Shown piece after piece: positions 37,580 through 46,655 of a stretch of DNA of 64,000 nucleotides. The stretch comes from an uncultured Aquimarina sp. GTDB taxonomy: Bacteria > Bacteroidota > Bacteroidia > Flavobacteriales > Flavobacteriaceae. The notes under the pieces were generated by a model that had not been told where the DNA came from, ran no database searches, and was given only the letters and a program-made list of their open reading frames with translations. Position numbers and translations under genes: made by a program. Every line of letters starts with the position of its first letter. The stretch's first letter is position 1. The stretch lies in contig CANMLW010000018.1 of NCBI GenBank assembly GCA_947498705.1, forward strand, positions 1-64,000, written 5' to 3'.

Positions 37580-38695
37580 ATGAGGATCACAAAACTTGAT
37601 GGGTTAAGAGGTATTTTTAGTTTAATGATTGTATTCTTACATTATAAAGAGCCCCTGTTGCCAGAATATATTTATAACTCTTTTTTGATTAGAGAATCGT
37701 ATACCTTTGTCGATTTCTTTTTTGTACTAAGTGGTTTTGTTATTTCTTATAATTATCATTCACTTGGTACTACAGAAGATTTCTGGATATACCTAAAAAA
37801 AAGGTTTGCAAGGCTGTATCCATTATTGGTATTTACAGTTTTAATAAGTCTTACTTTTATTCTCTTTACTACCTATTTTTTTCCTCAGTTAAGAAACAAT
37901 ATAGAACCTCTTAGTGTACATATTTTAAAAACACTGGATTCGCTAACGTTTCTAAACTCGACTCCGTTGCTAGGAAGTTCTTCTGGTACAAATCCTGCCT
38001 CCTGGTCTATTTCTTCAGAAATGATTTCATATATCGTATTTGGATTGATGGCTGTTCTATTGGTTGGTCGAAAAATGAAAATAGGATTTTCGATAGTATT
38101 AATAGTCCTTTCTTGTGTGTTTTTGTATTACAGCGGAAAATTCTTTTCTAATGGCGAATACGGATTTTTAAGAGGACTTGTAGGTTTTTTTTCAGGATAC
38201 CTGGTATGGAATTTAAGTAGACTGAAATTTAAATTAAATAATAATTTAGAATACTTAATACCTGTATTTTTGGCATTAATTCTTTATCGATTAAATGCTA
38301 TAGAAAATACCAGTAATGAAGGATTGATTTTTAGTATGATTACCATACCGTTGTTTTTCAGCCTATCTATTCTTTGTTTATTAAAAACAGATGGCTTATT
38401 GTCAAAAATGTTGGATCTTAAACCAATTCAGTTTTTAGGCAAAATATCATATTCGGTATATTTAAATCACAGCATATTGATTCTTGTTTTTCCTAGATTG
38501 GTTTTTAAGGTTTTTAAGCTCCGGGAAACAGAGTTTAATCAGATCTTAGTTCTCATAATATCTATAGGCATTGTATTATTGTTTTCTAGTTTTACCTATA
38601 TCTATGTTGAAAAAAAGGGAGGAAAGCTTTTAAGGAAATTTTTATTGCAAAAATCAACGATTAGTAGATTTTATGAGTTAAAAAGAGGTAAATAA
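37580..38695 (+). CDS. Acyltransferase-3 (OafA/NodX-like) membrane protein
   Basis: A 371-residue protein with about ten membrane helices. It starts with the family signature KLDGLRGIFSLMIVFLHY and the FVDFFFVLSGFVISY segment. The family moves acetyl or other acyl groups from the cytoplasm onto extracytoplasmic sugars (LPS O-antigen, exopolysaccharide, peptidoglycan). It is followed by a membrane-anchored SASA-type esterase seven bases downstream, probably one operon. Confidence 0.9.
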   Translation: MRITKLDGLRGIFSLMIVFLHYKEPLLPEYIYNSFLIRESYTFVDFFFVLSGFVISYNYHSLGTTEDFWIYLKKRFARLYPLLVFTVLISLTFILFTTYFFPQLRNNIEPLSVHILKTLDSLTFLNSTPLLGSSSGTNPASWSISSEMISYIVFGLMAVLLVGRKMKIGFSIVLIVLSCVFLYYSGKFFSNGEYGFLRGLVGFFSGYLVWNLSRLKFKLNNNLEYLIPVFLALILYRLNAIENTSNEGLIFSMITIPLFFSLSILCLLKTDGLLSKMLDLKPIQFLGKISYSVYLNHSILILVFPRLVFKVFKLRETEFNQILVLIISIGIVLLFSSFTYIYVEKKGGKLLRKFLLQKSTISRFYELKRGK

Positions 38696-38702
38696 CCAGA
38701 AG

Positions 38703-39560
38703 ATGAAAAAATATACTCTTCTAATATGGTTATTTCTTTCATTTCTTTTTGGAGTATCGACAGGTTATTATAATCATTTTCCCTTTAGTGTATTGTGGGA
38801 TGTTAAATTGTTGCTTTCTAAAGAAGATTATGAGTCTAAACGAAATTATGATACCTCGATTCATAAAGAAACTGCTATAAAAATATCTGATAGTACAGGT
38901 GTGTATATTACGTACGGTCAATCTAATGCGGTAAGCAGTGGGCAAATTGGGTATGATGTTAAGAGTGAGGTGTATCAATTTTTTAAAAACAAAGTATACG
39001 TTTATAAAGATCCTTCTTTGGGATGTGCAAGCGGAGTAAAAGACGGCGGCTCTGTTTGGGGTATGGTAGGTGATAAATTAATAGAAAGAAGTGTTCATGA
39101 TAAAGTTATTTTTTCTAATTGTGGATATACCGGAAGAAAATTGGAAGAGTTGAATAAAGGATATTTTTTTGATTATTTGTTGAGTGTATATAAAGAGTTA
39201 TCAAAAGAATTTGGAAGAGTGGATGGGATCCTCTACCATCAAGGGGAGAGTAATAATGGTCAAAGTGAGAATTATTATGATGACTTTGTCGAGTTTATAG
39301 AAAAATTAAGAGAGAATAAGATTAGTGCCCCGGTATATCTATCCAGAGTTAGTTATTGCGGGTATCACTTGCCGAAAGATGAAAAGTTAATTAAGATTCA
39401 AAATAGACTTATTAAAGATTTAGAACAGGTTTTTGAAGGCCCCAATACCGATGTATTAGATAAAAAAGAATACCGCCTTCCTGATTACTGTCATTTTTCT
39501 TTATTAGGATTTGATGCATTTGCAGATATGTGGGTGGCATCTATAAAAAAAAACAGATAA
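38703..39560 (+). CDS. Membrane-anchored sialate-O-acetylesterase-like (SASA/SGNH) protein
   Basis: A 285-residue protein with an N-terminal membrane anchor or signal (about 4-22) and a catalytic domain starting with YGQSNAVSSG, the nucleophile Ser in the GQSN block. HQGESN at about 180 and PDYCHFSLLGFDAFA at about 257 supply the other SASA/SGNH blocks, with His in CHF. It probably removes or transfers O-acetyl groups on extracellular glycans. Its pairing with an acyltransferase-3 protein resembles two-protein O-acetylation modules. Confidence 0.8.
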   Translation: MKKYTLLIWLFLSFLFGVSTGYYNHFPFSVLWDVKLLLSKEDYESKRNYDTSIHKETAIKISDSTGVYITYGQSNAVSSGQIGYDVKSEVYQFFKNKVYVYKDPSLGCASGVKDGGSVWGMVGDKLIERSVHDKVIFSNCGYTGRKLEELNKGYFFDYLLSVYKELSKEFGRVDGILYHQGESNNGQSENYYDDFVEFIEKLRENKISAPVYLSRVSYCGYHLPKDEKLIKIQNRLIKDLEQVFEGPNTDVLDKKEYRLPDYCHFSLLGFDAFADMWVASIKKNR

Positions 39561-39593
39561 AGTTCTTTGGATTAATTTAAAGAACTTTATCTG
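39554..39593. terminator. Bidirectional hairpin between the esterase and the GDSL lipoprotein gene
   Basis: A 15-bp perfect inverted repeat (39554-39568 with 39579-39593) with a ten-base loop, located in the convergent gap between two stop codons. It lacks a strong U run, so termination is likely but not certain. Confidence 0.65.
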
Positions 39594-39619
39594 GAAATTA
39601 TTATAATAAATAAGCTTTT

Positions 39620-41224
39620 TTACGGAAATGCAATAGGATAAAAAACAGAGTAATCTGCAGCTTTAACCAAAGGGATATTAGAACCATAGGTGTTATTAAT
39701 TTCGTCGATTGCTTTGTTAGCAATAAATGCATACCCTCTTGCTGTAAGATGGATTCCGTCCAAAGAAAATGCACCTCCAAAAACAAGATCATCCTGTAAT
39801 AAAAACTCATCAAATTGAGCGCCATTTTCAGAAGCTTCTTTCAGAATAGCGTTGGCATCAACAAAAGCTAATCCTGCTTCTTTTACAGCTGCATCTATAA
39901 TAGTGTTAAAAGAAGTGGTGGCATTGGTGATTTCTTCTTGTTCAGAAGGGATCAATACCCATTTGTCTTCTAATGGATAGGTAACACCATTTACCGACAA
40001 TAAGCCTGCTTCTTCTAGTGATAGTCCAAGCCCTGTTAACATGGTAATTGCATCGGGATTAACCTCTCCAATAATAGAAGAGCTTGGTAATACTAATAAA
40101 TCATTTTCGTTAGCAGGTCGTGCTTGCCCATATAAAATCCCTGTGATAGTAGCTTGCCCCGGATCAACCCCAATATTGATAAGTGTTGTGGTTATATCAC
40201 CTGATAAATCTGTTAGTGATTCATCCTTAATAACGACAGGACTTGCGGCATCAGTAGCAAATGTGATCGATCTCTCAGGAACATTTAACGCTGCAAAAAC
40301 GAGATTTAATCCTGCAAAATTTTCGTTTAATGTAGGGATTTGTGAGCCAAAACTTGGATTGGTAGGGTCCAGAGGCGCATAGGGTACTGTAGTAAAATGC
40401 GGTATCGAGGTAACATCAGGAATATTAAAAGCTACTCCTTTGGCTCCTTCAGAAATTAAAGAAGCAACAATACTATTATAAGATAGTGTGAATGTTGCTT
40501 CATCGGTTATAGGATCTGTGTCATCTCCCCCCGTTGTAGCATATCCAAGTACATCATTATTACCAATCCATAAAGAGAAAAAAGTAGGATTTTGATTCGT
40601 GGCGTCACCAATTACAGAAGCAGTAGGTGATGAAGCCATACGAACAAAATAAGGATTCGCGAGCGGAGGCTCTACAGCTAAACCTGCGGCATTACCATAT
40701 CCTTCTGCTAGTAAATGAAAGCTTTTGGCTCCTGGAACTCCCATGTTATTAAAGCTAGAGCCGATATTTATAGTAGCTTCAGTTCCTGGTAATTCTGGTG
40801 AGAAATCTAACATATCAGGAACAATACCTAGAGGATAGGGGCCAGAGTCAAAATCATCATCTGGGTTAGGATCACTATAAAAATATAATCTAGGTCCAAA
40901 ACTACCATCATCCATTGGTATTCCTCCAAAAAGAAATCCTCCAGTATTATCACTCATCAAGGGTTGTGTAAACTCTCCTCCTCCGGCCAAAGCAAACTGT
41001 TTTGCTAAAATATTGGGTAAAGAGTTTTCTTGACCCGCAATAAATAACGCACCATCGGTAAACCCTGCGGTTAGAGAGTTTCCTACAGCAACATATTTAG
41101 AGAAATCAGCATTTCCAGAAGTAATTACAATTTCTTCTGAAGTATCGGTCGTATTATCATCAGATTCGCAGGCTATACATCCAAAAATTAAGAAGAGTAG
41201 TAGCCATTTATATTGAGTATTCAT
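39620..41224 (-). CDS. SGNH/GDSL-type hydrolase-like lipoprotein
   Basis: A 534-residue protein. Signal peptide with lipobox IAC (Cys about 19) followed by ESDDN, then the SGNH blocks: VAVGNSLTAGF (nucleophile Ser in block I, N in place of D of GDSL), LWIGNNDVLG (Asn block III) and DGIHLTARGYA (Asp/His block V). Family lipases and esterases act at the cell envelope. It lies 30 bases after a TonB-dependent receptor gene and is probably a partner lipoprotein of that receptor. Confidence 0.83.
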   Translation of the reverse strand: MNTQYKWLLLFLIFGCIACESDDNTTDTSEEIVITSGNADFSKYVAVGNSLTAGFTDGALFIAGQENSLPNILAKQFALAGGGEFTQPLMSDNTGGFLFGGIPMDDGSFGPRLYFYSDPNPDDDFDSGPYPLGIVPDMLDFSPELPGTEATINIGSSFNNMGVPGAKSFHLLAEGYGNAAGLAVEPPLANPYFVRMASSPTASVIGDATNQNPTFFSLWIGNNDVLGYATTGGDDTDPITDEATFTLSYNSIVASLISEGAKGVAFNIPDVTSIPHFTTVPYAPLDPTNPSFGSQIPTLNENFAGLNLVFAALNVPERSITFATDAASPVVIKDESLTDLSGDITTTLINIGVDPGQATITGILYGQARPANENDLLVLPSSSIIGEVNPDAITMLTGLGLSLEEAGLLSVNGVTYPLEDKWVLIPSEQEEITNATTSFNTIIDAAVKEAGLAFVDANAILKEASENGAQFDEFLLQDDLVFGGAFSLDGIHLTARGYAFIANKAIDEINNTYGSNIPLVKAADYSVFYPIAFP

Positions 41225-41254
41225 ATCTAATTTCTTTACAATGATTAAAAGTTG

Positions 41255-44014
41255 TTACAGATTATTTAGTGATAGACCAATGTAGTATTGTGATCCTATA
41301 AAACCAGTACCAAATGCGGTAAAGTATTCATCACCTCCTATATTGGTGGCTCCTGCTTTTAGAATGGCTTTTAATTTTGGGATTTTGTAGCTAATCTGCG
41401 CGTCGATAACAGAGAAAGAAGGTACATCCCCGTTACCAAAAGTAGCTTCCCAGAAATAACTGTCACTCCATCTATAACTGGTATTAAATCCAAAGTTCTT
41501 AAATAAATTTTCATTTCCAAAAGAAGCTTTTACCTTGTGTTTTGGAGTGTTGAAATTAGTAAGGAAATCAGGGTCTTCATCTCTGTTGAAGTCTTGTTCT
41601 GCATAGGTATAATTAGCACCAATATCAAAATTACCTGGTAACCTTGTGTTTATTCCAATAGTAGCTCCCAGAGATTTTATAGTAGCTCCGGTATTGGTGT
41701 AAATTTGATACACTTTATAATCTTCGTTTTGTAATGCAGCCAGTGATGTGGTGTTATCTCCAACTTGGCCATAATAAGGAACAACGACACTTTCTGTAGA
41801 AATAAAATCTTTGTACTGGTTAAAATAACCACTAATATCAATAACAAAAAAATGAACTTTACCACGATACCCTACTTCAAAAGCAGTAATCTTTTCGGGT
41901 TTTACTATTTCTGCATTCGAACTTTCAGGATTTCCACTTTGTACAGAAGCTAATGAAAAAGAATTCTCATAAGCTTGTCTACCTACAATGGTTACTTCAT
42001 CAGAACCTACGATACCTTCGCCAGAACCACTTAAATCATCAAATGTTCTAACATCTCTATCCAAATTGTCTCTGGCAGACCCAACAAGTATAGCACGCCC
42101 AACATCTAGTCCAATATACAGGTTTTGAGTAGTAGGGTTTCTAAACCCGGTTTGTACAGAAGCTCTAAGGTTGTGTTCTCTTTCGGCACCTAGCGTATAT
42201 CCCACAGATAATCTGGGAGATAAATTACCATCAAATAGTTCTGCTTTGTCATAACGTACAGAAGCGGTTACTTTTGCTCTTTCATCAGCAAATTTCTTTA
42301 CAATTTGTGAATAGATACCGTACTCAGAATATCGAATGGGGCCATCAAAATCGGTAAAGATGGTACCCGATGAATTTAGCTTATATTCTCTAAAAGATCC
42401 TCCTACCTGGATATCTGCAAAGTCACCAATCATATGGCTTAGGTTGTAATTTGCATCTGCATGTCTAAGTTGACTGGCGTCTTGAAATTTTGATCCTGTA
42501 TCTAAATTGGGATCTGCTGTCACTTTATCAAAAGCCTGATTAAACTCTGGAGTACCAGGAAGTAATCTTCCGGTATCGGCTACTTGTCGGGCAGTGGCGT
42601 GTGCTTGCTCTGGTAGAGCTCCAGCAAGTGTTGCTTGTACAAATGTGCCTGCATATTCTCCAAACCAGGTTTCATTATCTTTCCAGCTTTGATTGATATT
42701 GATTGCAGTAAAACGAGTATCATAAGAGTCTCCAGCACTTTCATCGGTTAAATATCCTCGAACAAAAAAATTATCATTCTTAATTTCTAATTTGTGCTGT
42801 TGTAAAAAGAAGTTACGGATAGCATATCTGTTGGCTCCCTGATAAATAGTGGTTCCTTTTCCTATCTTACCATTGTAAATAATTTCTAGATCGTCTGCAA
42901 AAGGACGATAATGAAGTGAGGTGTCAAATTTGACACTTTCTGCTCTATAGGCGTTTAAATCCTGTTCGTCATATCCTGTTCTACTAACGTTTTGATCGGG
43001 TAAAAGGTTTTCTGCACCAGCAGGTAAGATGCCATTATCTACCAATATTTCTCCTACTCCTCTAATATTGGTACTTACCTCGTCACCATAGATATTGGCA
43101 CCATCATAATTAGGATCAGATCGATCGGTTGCAGGGTTTAAAACATTTGTTGTATTGGTAGCAAACCAGTCGGTTCCGCGCAAATAAGAAAAGTTAGCTT
43201 TCGCAGCAAATTTGTCTGAAAATTTGTGAGCAACGCGTATGCCATAATCATAAAATTCATTGTCTCCTGCAGCTTCTTGCGAGGTGATCCCTCCTTTGAA
43301 ATAAGCACTAATCCCATGATGATCAAAAGGATTTTTACTGGTCATAAACAGGATACCGTTAAAAGCGTTGGCCCCATATAGCGCAGAAGAAGCTCCTGGT
43401 AACAGTTCTATACTGTTAACATCAAGTTCTGTCATACCTAATAAGTTTCCTAATACAAAGTTTAATGCAGGTGCGGTATTATCCATACCATCTACCAGTT
43501 GTACAAATCGATTATTGGCAAAATCTGCAAAACCTCTTGTGTTTATAGATTTAAAGGTTAAACTGTTGGTGTTGATGTCTACTCCTTTTAAGTTTTCTAA
43601 TCCGCCATAAAAATCTGCGGATGCCGTATTTTTGATTTCCTTGCTGTCATAACGTTCTATACTTACGGGGGATTCGAAGATACGTTCAGGAGTTCTGGAT
43701 GCAGAGATAACAACTTCATCAAGTTCTGTTCCTGCTTTTAGAATGATGTTGATATCAGTATTTTGATCAGAAATATCGGTAGAAGAACTTTCGAATCCAA
43801 TAGCACTTACAATAAGCGTAAGAGGTGGTGTTTCATCAACTGTTAAAGTGAATAGTCCATCAAAATCAGAGACCGTTCCTCCAGACAATCCTTTTAGGGT
43901 GATATTTGCCCCGGGAATTGGTTGATTACTGTCGTCCAAAACTTTTCCTTTAATAGTTGTTTGTGCGATAATACTGCTACTGATCAATAGTAGTAGTAAT
44001 GTGATTTTTTTCAT
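41255..44014 (-). CDS. TonB-dependent outer-membrane receptor (SusC/CirA-like)
   Basis: About 919 residues. Signal peptide MKKITLLLLLISSSIIAQ, then a carboxypeptidase-D-like regulatory domain (about 20-100: GKVLDDSNQPIPGANITLKG), a plug domain (about 115-225) and a 22-stranded barrel ending QYYIGLSLNNL. The ATG at 44014 is chosen because it starts the signal peptide; an ATG at 44047 adds 11 residues that are not signal-like. It imports an unknown ligand using TonB energy. Downstream lipoprotein gene suggests lipid or ester-type substrate, which is inference. Confidence 0.92.
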   Translation of the reverse strand: MKKITLLLLLISSSIIAQTTIKGKVLDDSNQPIPGANITLKGLSGGTVSDFDGLFTLTVDETPPLTLIVSAIGFESSSTDISDQNTDINIILKAGTELDEVVISASRTPERIFESPVSIERYDSKEIKNTASADFYGGLENLKGVDINTNSLTFKSINTRGFADFANNRFVQLVDGMDNTAPALNFVLGNLLGMTELDVNSIELLPGASSALYGANAFNGILFMTSKNPFDHHGISAYFKGGITSQEAAGDNEFYDYGIRVAHKFSDKFAAKANFSYLRGTDWFATNTTNVLNPATDRSDPNYDGANIYGDEVSTNIRGVGEILVDNGILPAGAENLLPDQNVSRTGYDEQDLNAYRAESVKFDTSLHYRPFADDLEIIYNGKIGKGTTIYQGANRYAIRNFFLQQHKLEIKNDNFFVRGYLTDESAGDSYDTRFTAININQSWKDNETWFGEYAGTFVQATLAGALPEQAHATARQVADTGRLLPGTPEFNQAFDKVTADPNLDTGSKFQDASQLRHADANYNLSHMIGDFADIQVGGSFREYKLNSSGTIFTDFDGPIRYSEYGIYSQIVKKFADERAKVTASVRYDKAELFDGNLSPRLSVGYTLGAEREHNLRASVQTGFRNPTTQNLYIGLDVGRAILVGSARDNLDRDVRTFDDLSGSGEGIVGSDEVTIVGRQAYENSFSLASVQSGNPESSNAEIVKPEKITAFEVGYRGKVHFFVIDISGYFNQYKDFISTESVVVPYYGQVGDNTTSLAALQNEDYKVYQIYTNTGATIKSLGATIGINTRLPGNFDIGANYTYAEQDFNRDEDPDFLTNFNTPKHKVKASFGNENLFKNFGFNTSYRWSDSYFWEATFGNGDVPSFSVIDAQISYKIPKLKAILKAGATNIGGDEYFTAFGTGFIGSQYYIGLSLNNL

Positions 44015-44211
44015 GCCCCAAATGTTTTTAAGAGTTATTAAGAACAAGGTACGTTTTTTTATTGGTTTTTGAAACGGTGTTTGATCTGTTTACAGTAGGT
44101 TTTATTGGTGTTGTTACTATAAGTATTGTAATAAGAAAATGTTGAAAGAAGATGTTATATAACTCTAATTTAATAGTTTTGTTGGTATTAGATAGATGAA
44201 ATTAAATATTT

Positions 44212-45390
44212 ATGATAGCTGTAGAAGAAGCATTGCGATTAATAGATAAAAACGTACAAAATACAGATAAGATAATCAGTTTGCCTATATCCAAGGCACA
44301 AGGTTGTATATTGGCAAAAGATGTTATGTCTATGATAGATATGCCTCCTTTTCGACAATCGGCTATGGATGGGTATGCTTTGGGGTCTATAGAAGAAAAT
44401 TCTTTTGAACTTATTGGAGAAATACAGGCTGGGGATCATAAAAACCCTAAACTAGAGCGAGGTGTTGCAACAAGAATTTTTACAGGAGCTCCCGTACCTT
44501 CTACCGCTATGGCAGTTATCATGCAAGAAAAAACAAAGGTGCTCGATGGTAAGCTTGTTTTAGAAGAACAAGCAAAAGTAGATAGTAATATACGTCCCGT
44601 AGGAGAGCAAGTAAAAAAAGGTGATATAGCTCTTGCTGCCAAAACATTACTTACACCAGCAGGAATCGGTTACTTAGCTTCAATAGGAGTTACTCATATC
44701 GATGTGTTCCAAAAACCTTCAATTGCATTAATAACCACAGGAAATGAGTTAGTGCCTCCGGGTCAAAAATTAAAACATGGGCAAATTTATGAGAGTAATT
44801 CGGTGATGCTTTTGACTGCTCTTGAAGCATCTGGGTATCCGGATGTATCTTGTTTTAAAGTAGAAGACGATTATGATTTGACATATGATCTTTTACAAAA
44901 TACAATTGAACACTATGATATGGTCTTGATTTCTGGTGGAATTTCTGTTGGAGATTATGACTTTGTAGGAAAAGCACTTAAGGCACTAGATGTTGATGAA
45001 ATCTTTTATAAAGTAAAGCAAAAACCTGGAAAGCCACTTTTTTTTGCTAAAAAAGCTAAAGCAACCATATTTGCATTGCCAGGCAATCCAGCATCGTCCT
45101 TAAGCTGTTTTTATTTATACGCATTACCTACATTATTTAAGATGTCTGGAAACCCAGAATATCATCTGAAAAGAGAAGTTGCTATTGCTGATTTTTATTA
45201 TAAAAAGAAAGGACAAAGAGCAGAATTTTTAAAAGCTATCGTAAAAGGAGGGAAAGTAACTCTATTAGATGGGCAGGCTTCATCGATGTTACGATCTTTT
45301 GCTTTGGCAAATGCATTGATCTATCTTTCTGAAGAAACAATTGAGGTGCAACCTCAAGATGAAGTACAAGTAATTCTTCTGCCTTTTTAA
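44212..45390 (+). CDS. moeA: Molybdopterin molybdotransferase MoeA
   Basis: A 392-residue MoeA, which inserts molybdate into adenylylated molybdopterin. Motifs: PPFRQSAMDGYAL near residue 45, TGNELVPPG near 182, ISGGISVGDYDFV near 245 and FALPGNPASSL near 285. First gene of a one-strand molybdenum cofactor locus. Confidence 0.95.
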   Translation: MIAVEEALRLIDKNVQNTDKIISLPISKAQGCILAKDVMSMIDMPPFRQSAMDGYALGSIEENSFELIGEIQAGDHKNPKLERGVATRIFTGAPVPSTAMAVIMQEKTKVLDGKLVLEEQAKVDSNIRPVGEQVKKGDIALAAKTLLTPAGIGYLASIGVTHIDVFQKPSIALITTGNELVPPGQKLKHGQIYESNSVMLLTALEASGYPDVSCFKVEDDYDLTYDLLQNTIEHYDMVLISGGISVGDYDFVGKALKALDVDEIFYKVKQKPGKPLFFAKKAKATIFALPGNPASSLSCFYLYALPTLFKMSGNPEYHLKREVAIADFYYKKKGQRAEFLKAIVKGGKVTLLDGQASSMLRSFALANALIYLSEETIEVQPQDEVQVILLPF

Positions 45391-45485
45391 TCAGTATATT
45401 GCTGGCGAATCTGTTAAAATGATGATAAATGTCATGATTTTATTAGAACACCCGTTGTATCTTTGAAAACCTAACGATTTATAAA

Positions 45486-45821
45486 ATGAATTACCGTATA
45501 AAAAGTAGGATCTGGATAGAATCAGATGACGGAGTTTTTTTGGGAGAAGGAAGGGTTAAATTGTTAAAAGCTATTCAGAAAACAAATTCATTACGAAAGG
45601 CTGCAGAGGAAATAGAGATGTCTTATAAAAAGGCATGGAAACTTTTGGATAGTATGAATAAGACTGCTCAACAACCTATTGTGGTGACCTCGATAGGAGG
45701 AAAAGGAGGCGGAGGAGCACAAATAACAGCTTACGGAAAACAAATGATAGCAACTTTTGATTCTATCAATCAAAAATGTTGGAGTTTTCTGGATGATGAA
45801 TTAAAACAAACTTCCTTTTAA
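45486..45821 (+). CDS. ModE-like winged-helix regulator (DNA-binding domain only)
   Basis: A 111-residue protein similar to the N-terminal DNA-binding half of ModE: RVKLLKAIQKTNSLRKAAEEI and MSYKKAWKLLDSMN form the winged-helix recognition part, with the GGKGGGGAQITAYGK turn. The C-terminal molybdate-binding (TOBE/Mop) domains are absent. It likely regulates molybdenum genes, but how it would sense molybdate is unclear. It lies inside the cofactor locus between moeA and mobA. Confidence 0.85.
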   Translation: MNYRIKSRIWIESDDGVFLGEGRVKLLKAIQKTNSLRKAAEEIEMSYKKAWKLLDSMNKTAQQPIVVTSIGGKGGGGAQITAYGKQMIATFDSINQKCWSFLDDELKQTSF

Positions 45822-45833
45822 ATCTGCAGGTAT

Positions 45834-46418
45834 ATGAATATAAAAAAAGATATTACCGCTATAGTGCTGGCAGGAGGTAAAAGCAGCAGAATGGGAAGTG
45901 AAAAAGGATTGGTTTTATTAAAAGGGAAACCTTTTATAAATCATATTATAAATGCTGTAAAACCTTTAGTAAAAGAGATTGTTATAGTAAGTAGTAATAC
46001 CTGTTATGATGACTATACAAGAAAACGAATAGAAGATAGTGTGCCAAATGCAGGGCCCGTAGCAGGACTTTTAACAGGGCTTCAGTATTCTGAAACAGAA
46101 AATAATATAGTGCTAAGTTGTGATGTTCCTATGGTTACAACAGACGTTTTGAAAAAATTGCTAGCATATAAGGATGAGGATTATGATGTGGTTCAATTTG
46201 AAGCTAAGGGAAAAACGATACCACTAATTGCGCTTTACAAAAAACGATGCGAAGCAAAGTGTGCAGCATTGCTTTCTGATAATGAAAGACGTTTGCGTAG
46301 ATTAATTCTTAGCTTAAAAACAAAGACGATTAAGATTTCTGAAAAAGAGTCTTTTTACGTGTCTAATATTAATACGATGGGAGAGTTAAAAATAATTGAA
46401 AATGCAATTAACCATTAA
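45834..46418 (+). CDS. mobA: Molybdenum cofactor guanylyltransferase MobA
   Basis: A 194-residue nucleotidyltransferase with GTP-binding motif VLAGGKSSRMGSEKGLV at the N-terminus and the GPVAGLLTGL and SCDVPMVTT motifs. It converts Mo-molybdopterin to the guanine dinucleotide form, so a DMSO-reductase-family enzyme probably exists elsewhere in the genome. Its end overlaps moaD by 17 bases. Confidence 0.92.
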   Translation: MNIKKDITAIVLAGGKSSRMGSEKGLVLLKGKPFINHIINAVKPLVKEIVIVSSNTCYDDYTRKRIEDSVPNAGPVAGLLTGLQYSETENNIVLSCDVPMVTTDVLKKLLAYKDEDYDVVQFEAKGKTIPLIALYKKRCEAKCAALLSDNERRLRRLILSLKTKTIKISEKESFYVSNINTMGELKIIENAINH

Positions 46419-46638
46419 ATATTTTGGGATGTTGACTGAAGCAACAAAGCATACAGAAGAACGTATGCATACCAATACATGTTCTGTGTTAGAATTGGTA
46501 GAAAAACTAAAAAATCAATATCCCGAATTAAAAGACAAAGATTTTAAAGTAGCTGTAAACCATCAACTGGTTTCAGATGATTATTTGATTAACAATGAGG
46601 CAGAAATTGCACTTTTACCTCCTTTTGCAGGGGGGTAG
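46402..46638 (+). CDS. moaD: Molybdopterin synthase sulfur carrier subunit MoaD
   Basis: A 78-residue ubiquitin-fold protein ending in PPFAGG, the C-terminal Gly-Gly that becomes a thiocarboxylate. The ATG at 46402 (MQLTIKYFG) is preferred over a TTG two codons earlier. It overlaps mobA by 17 bases and precedes moeB by 17 bases, consistent with coupled expression. Confidence 0.93.
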   Translation: MQLTIKYFGMLTEATKHTEERMHTNTCSVLELVEKLKNQYPELKDKDFKVAVNHQLVSDDYLINNEAEIALLPPFAGG

Positions 46639-46655
46639 TATATTAAAAATAAATA

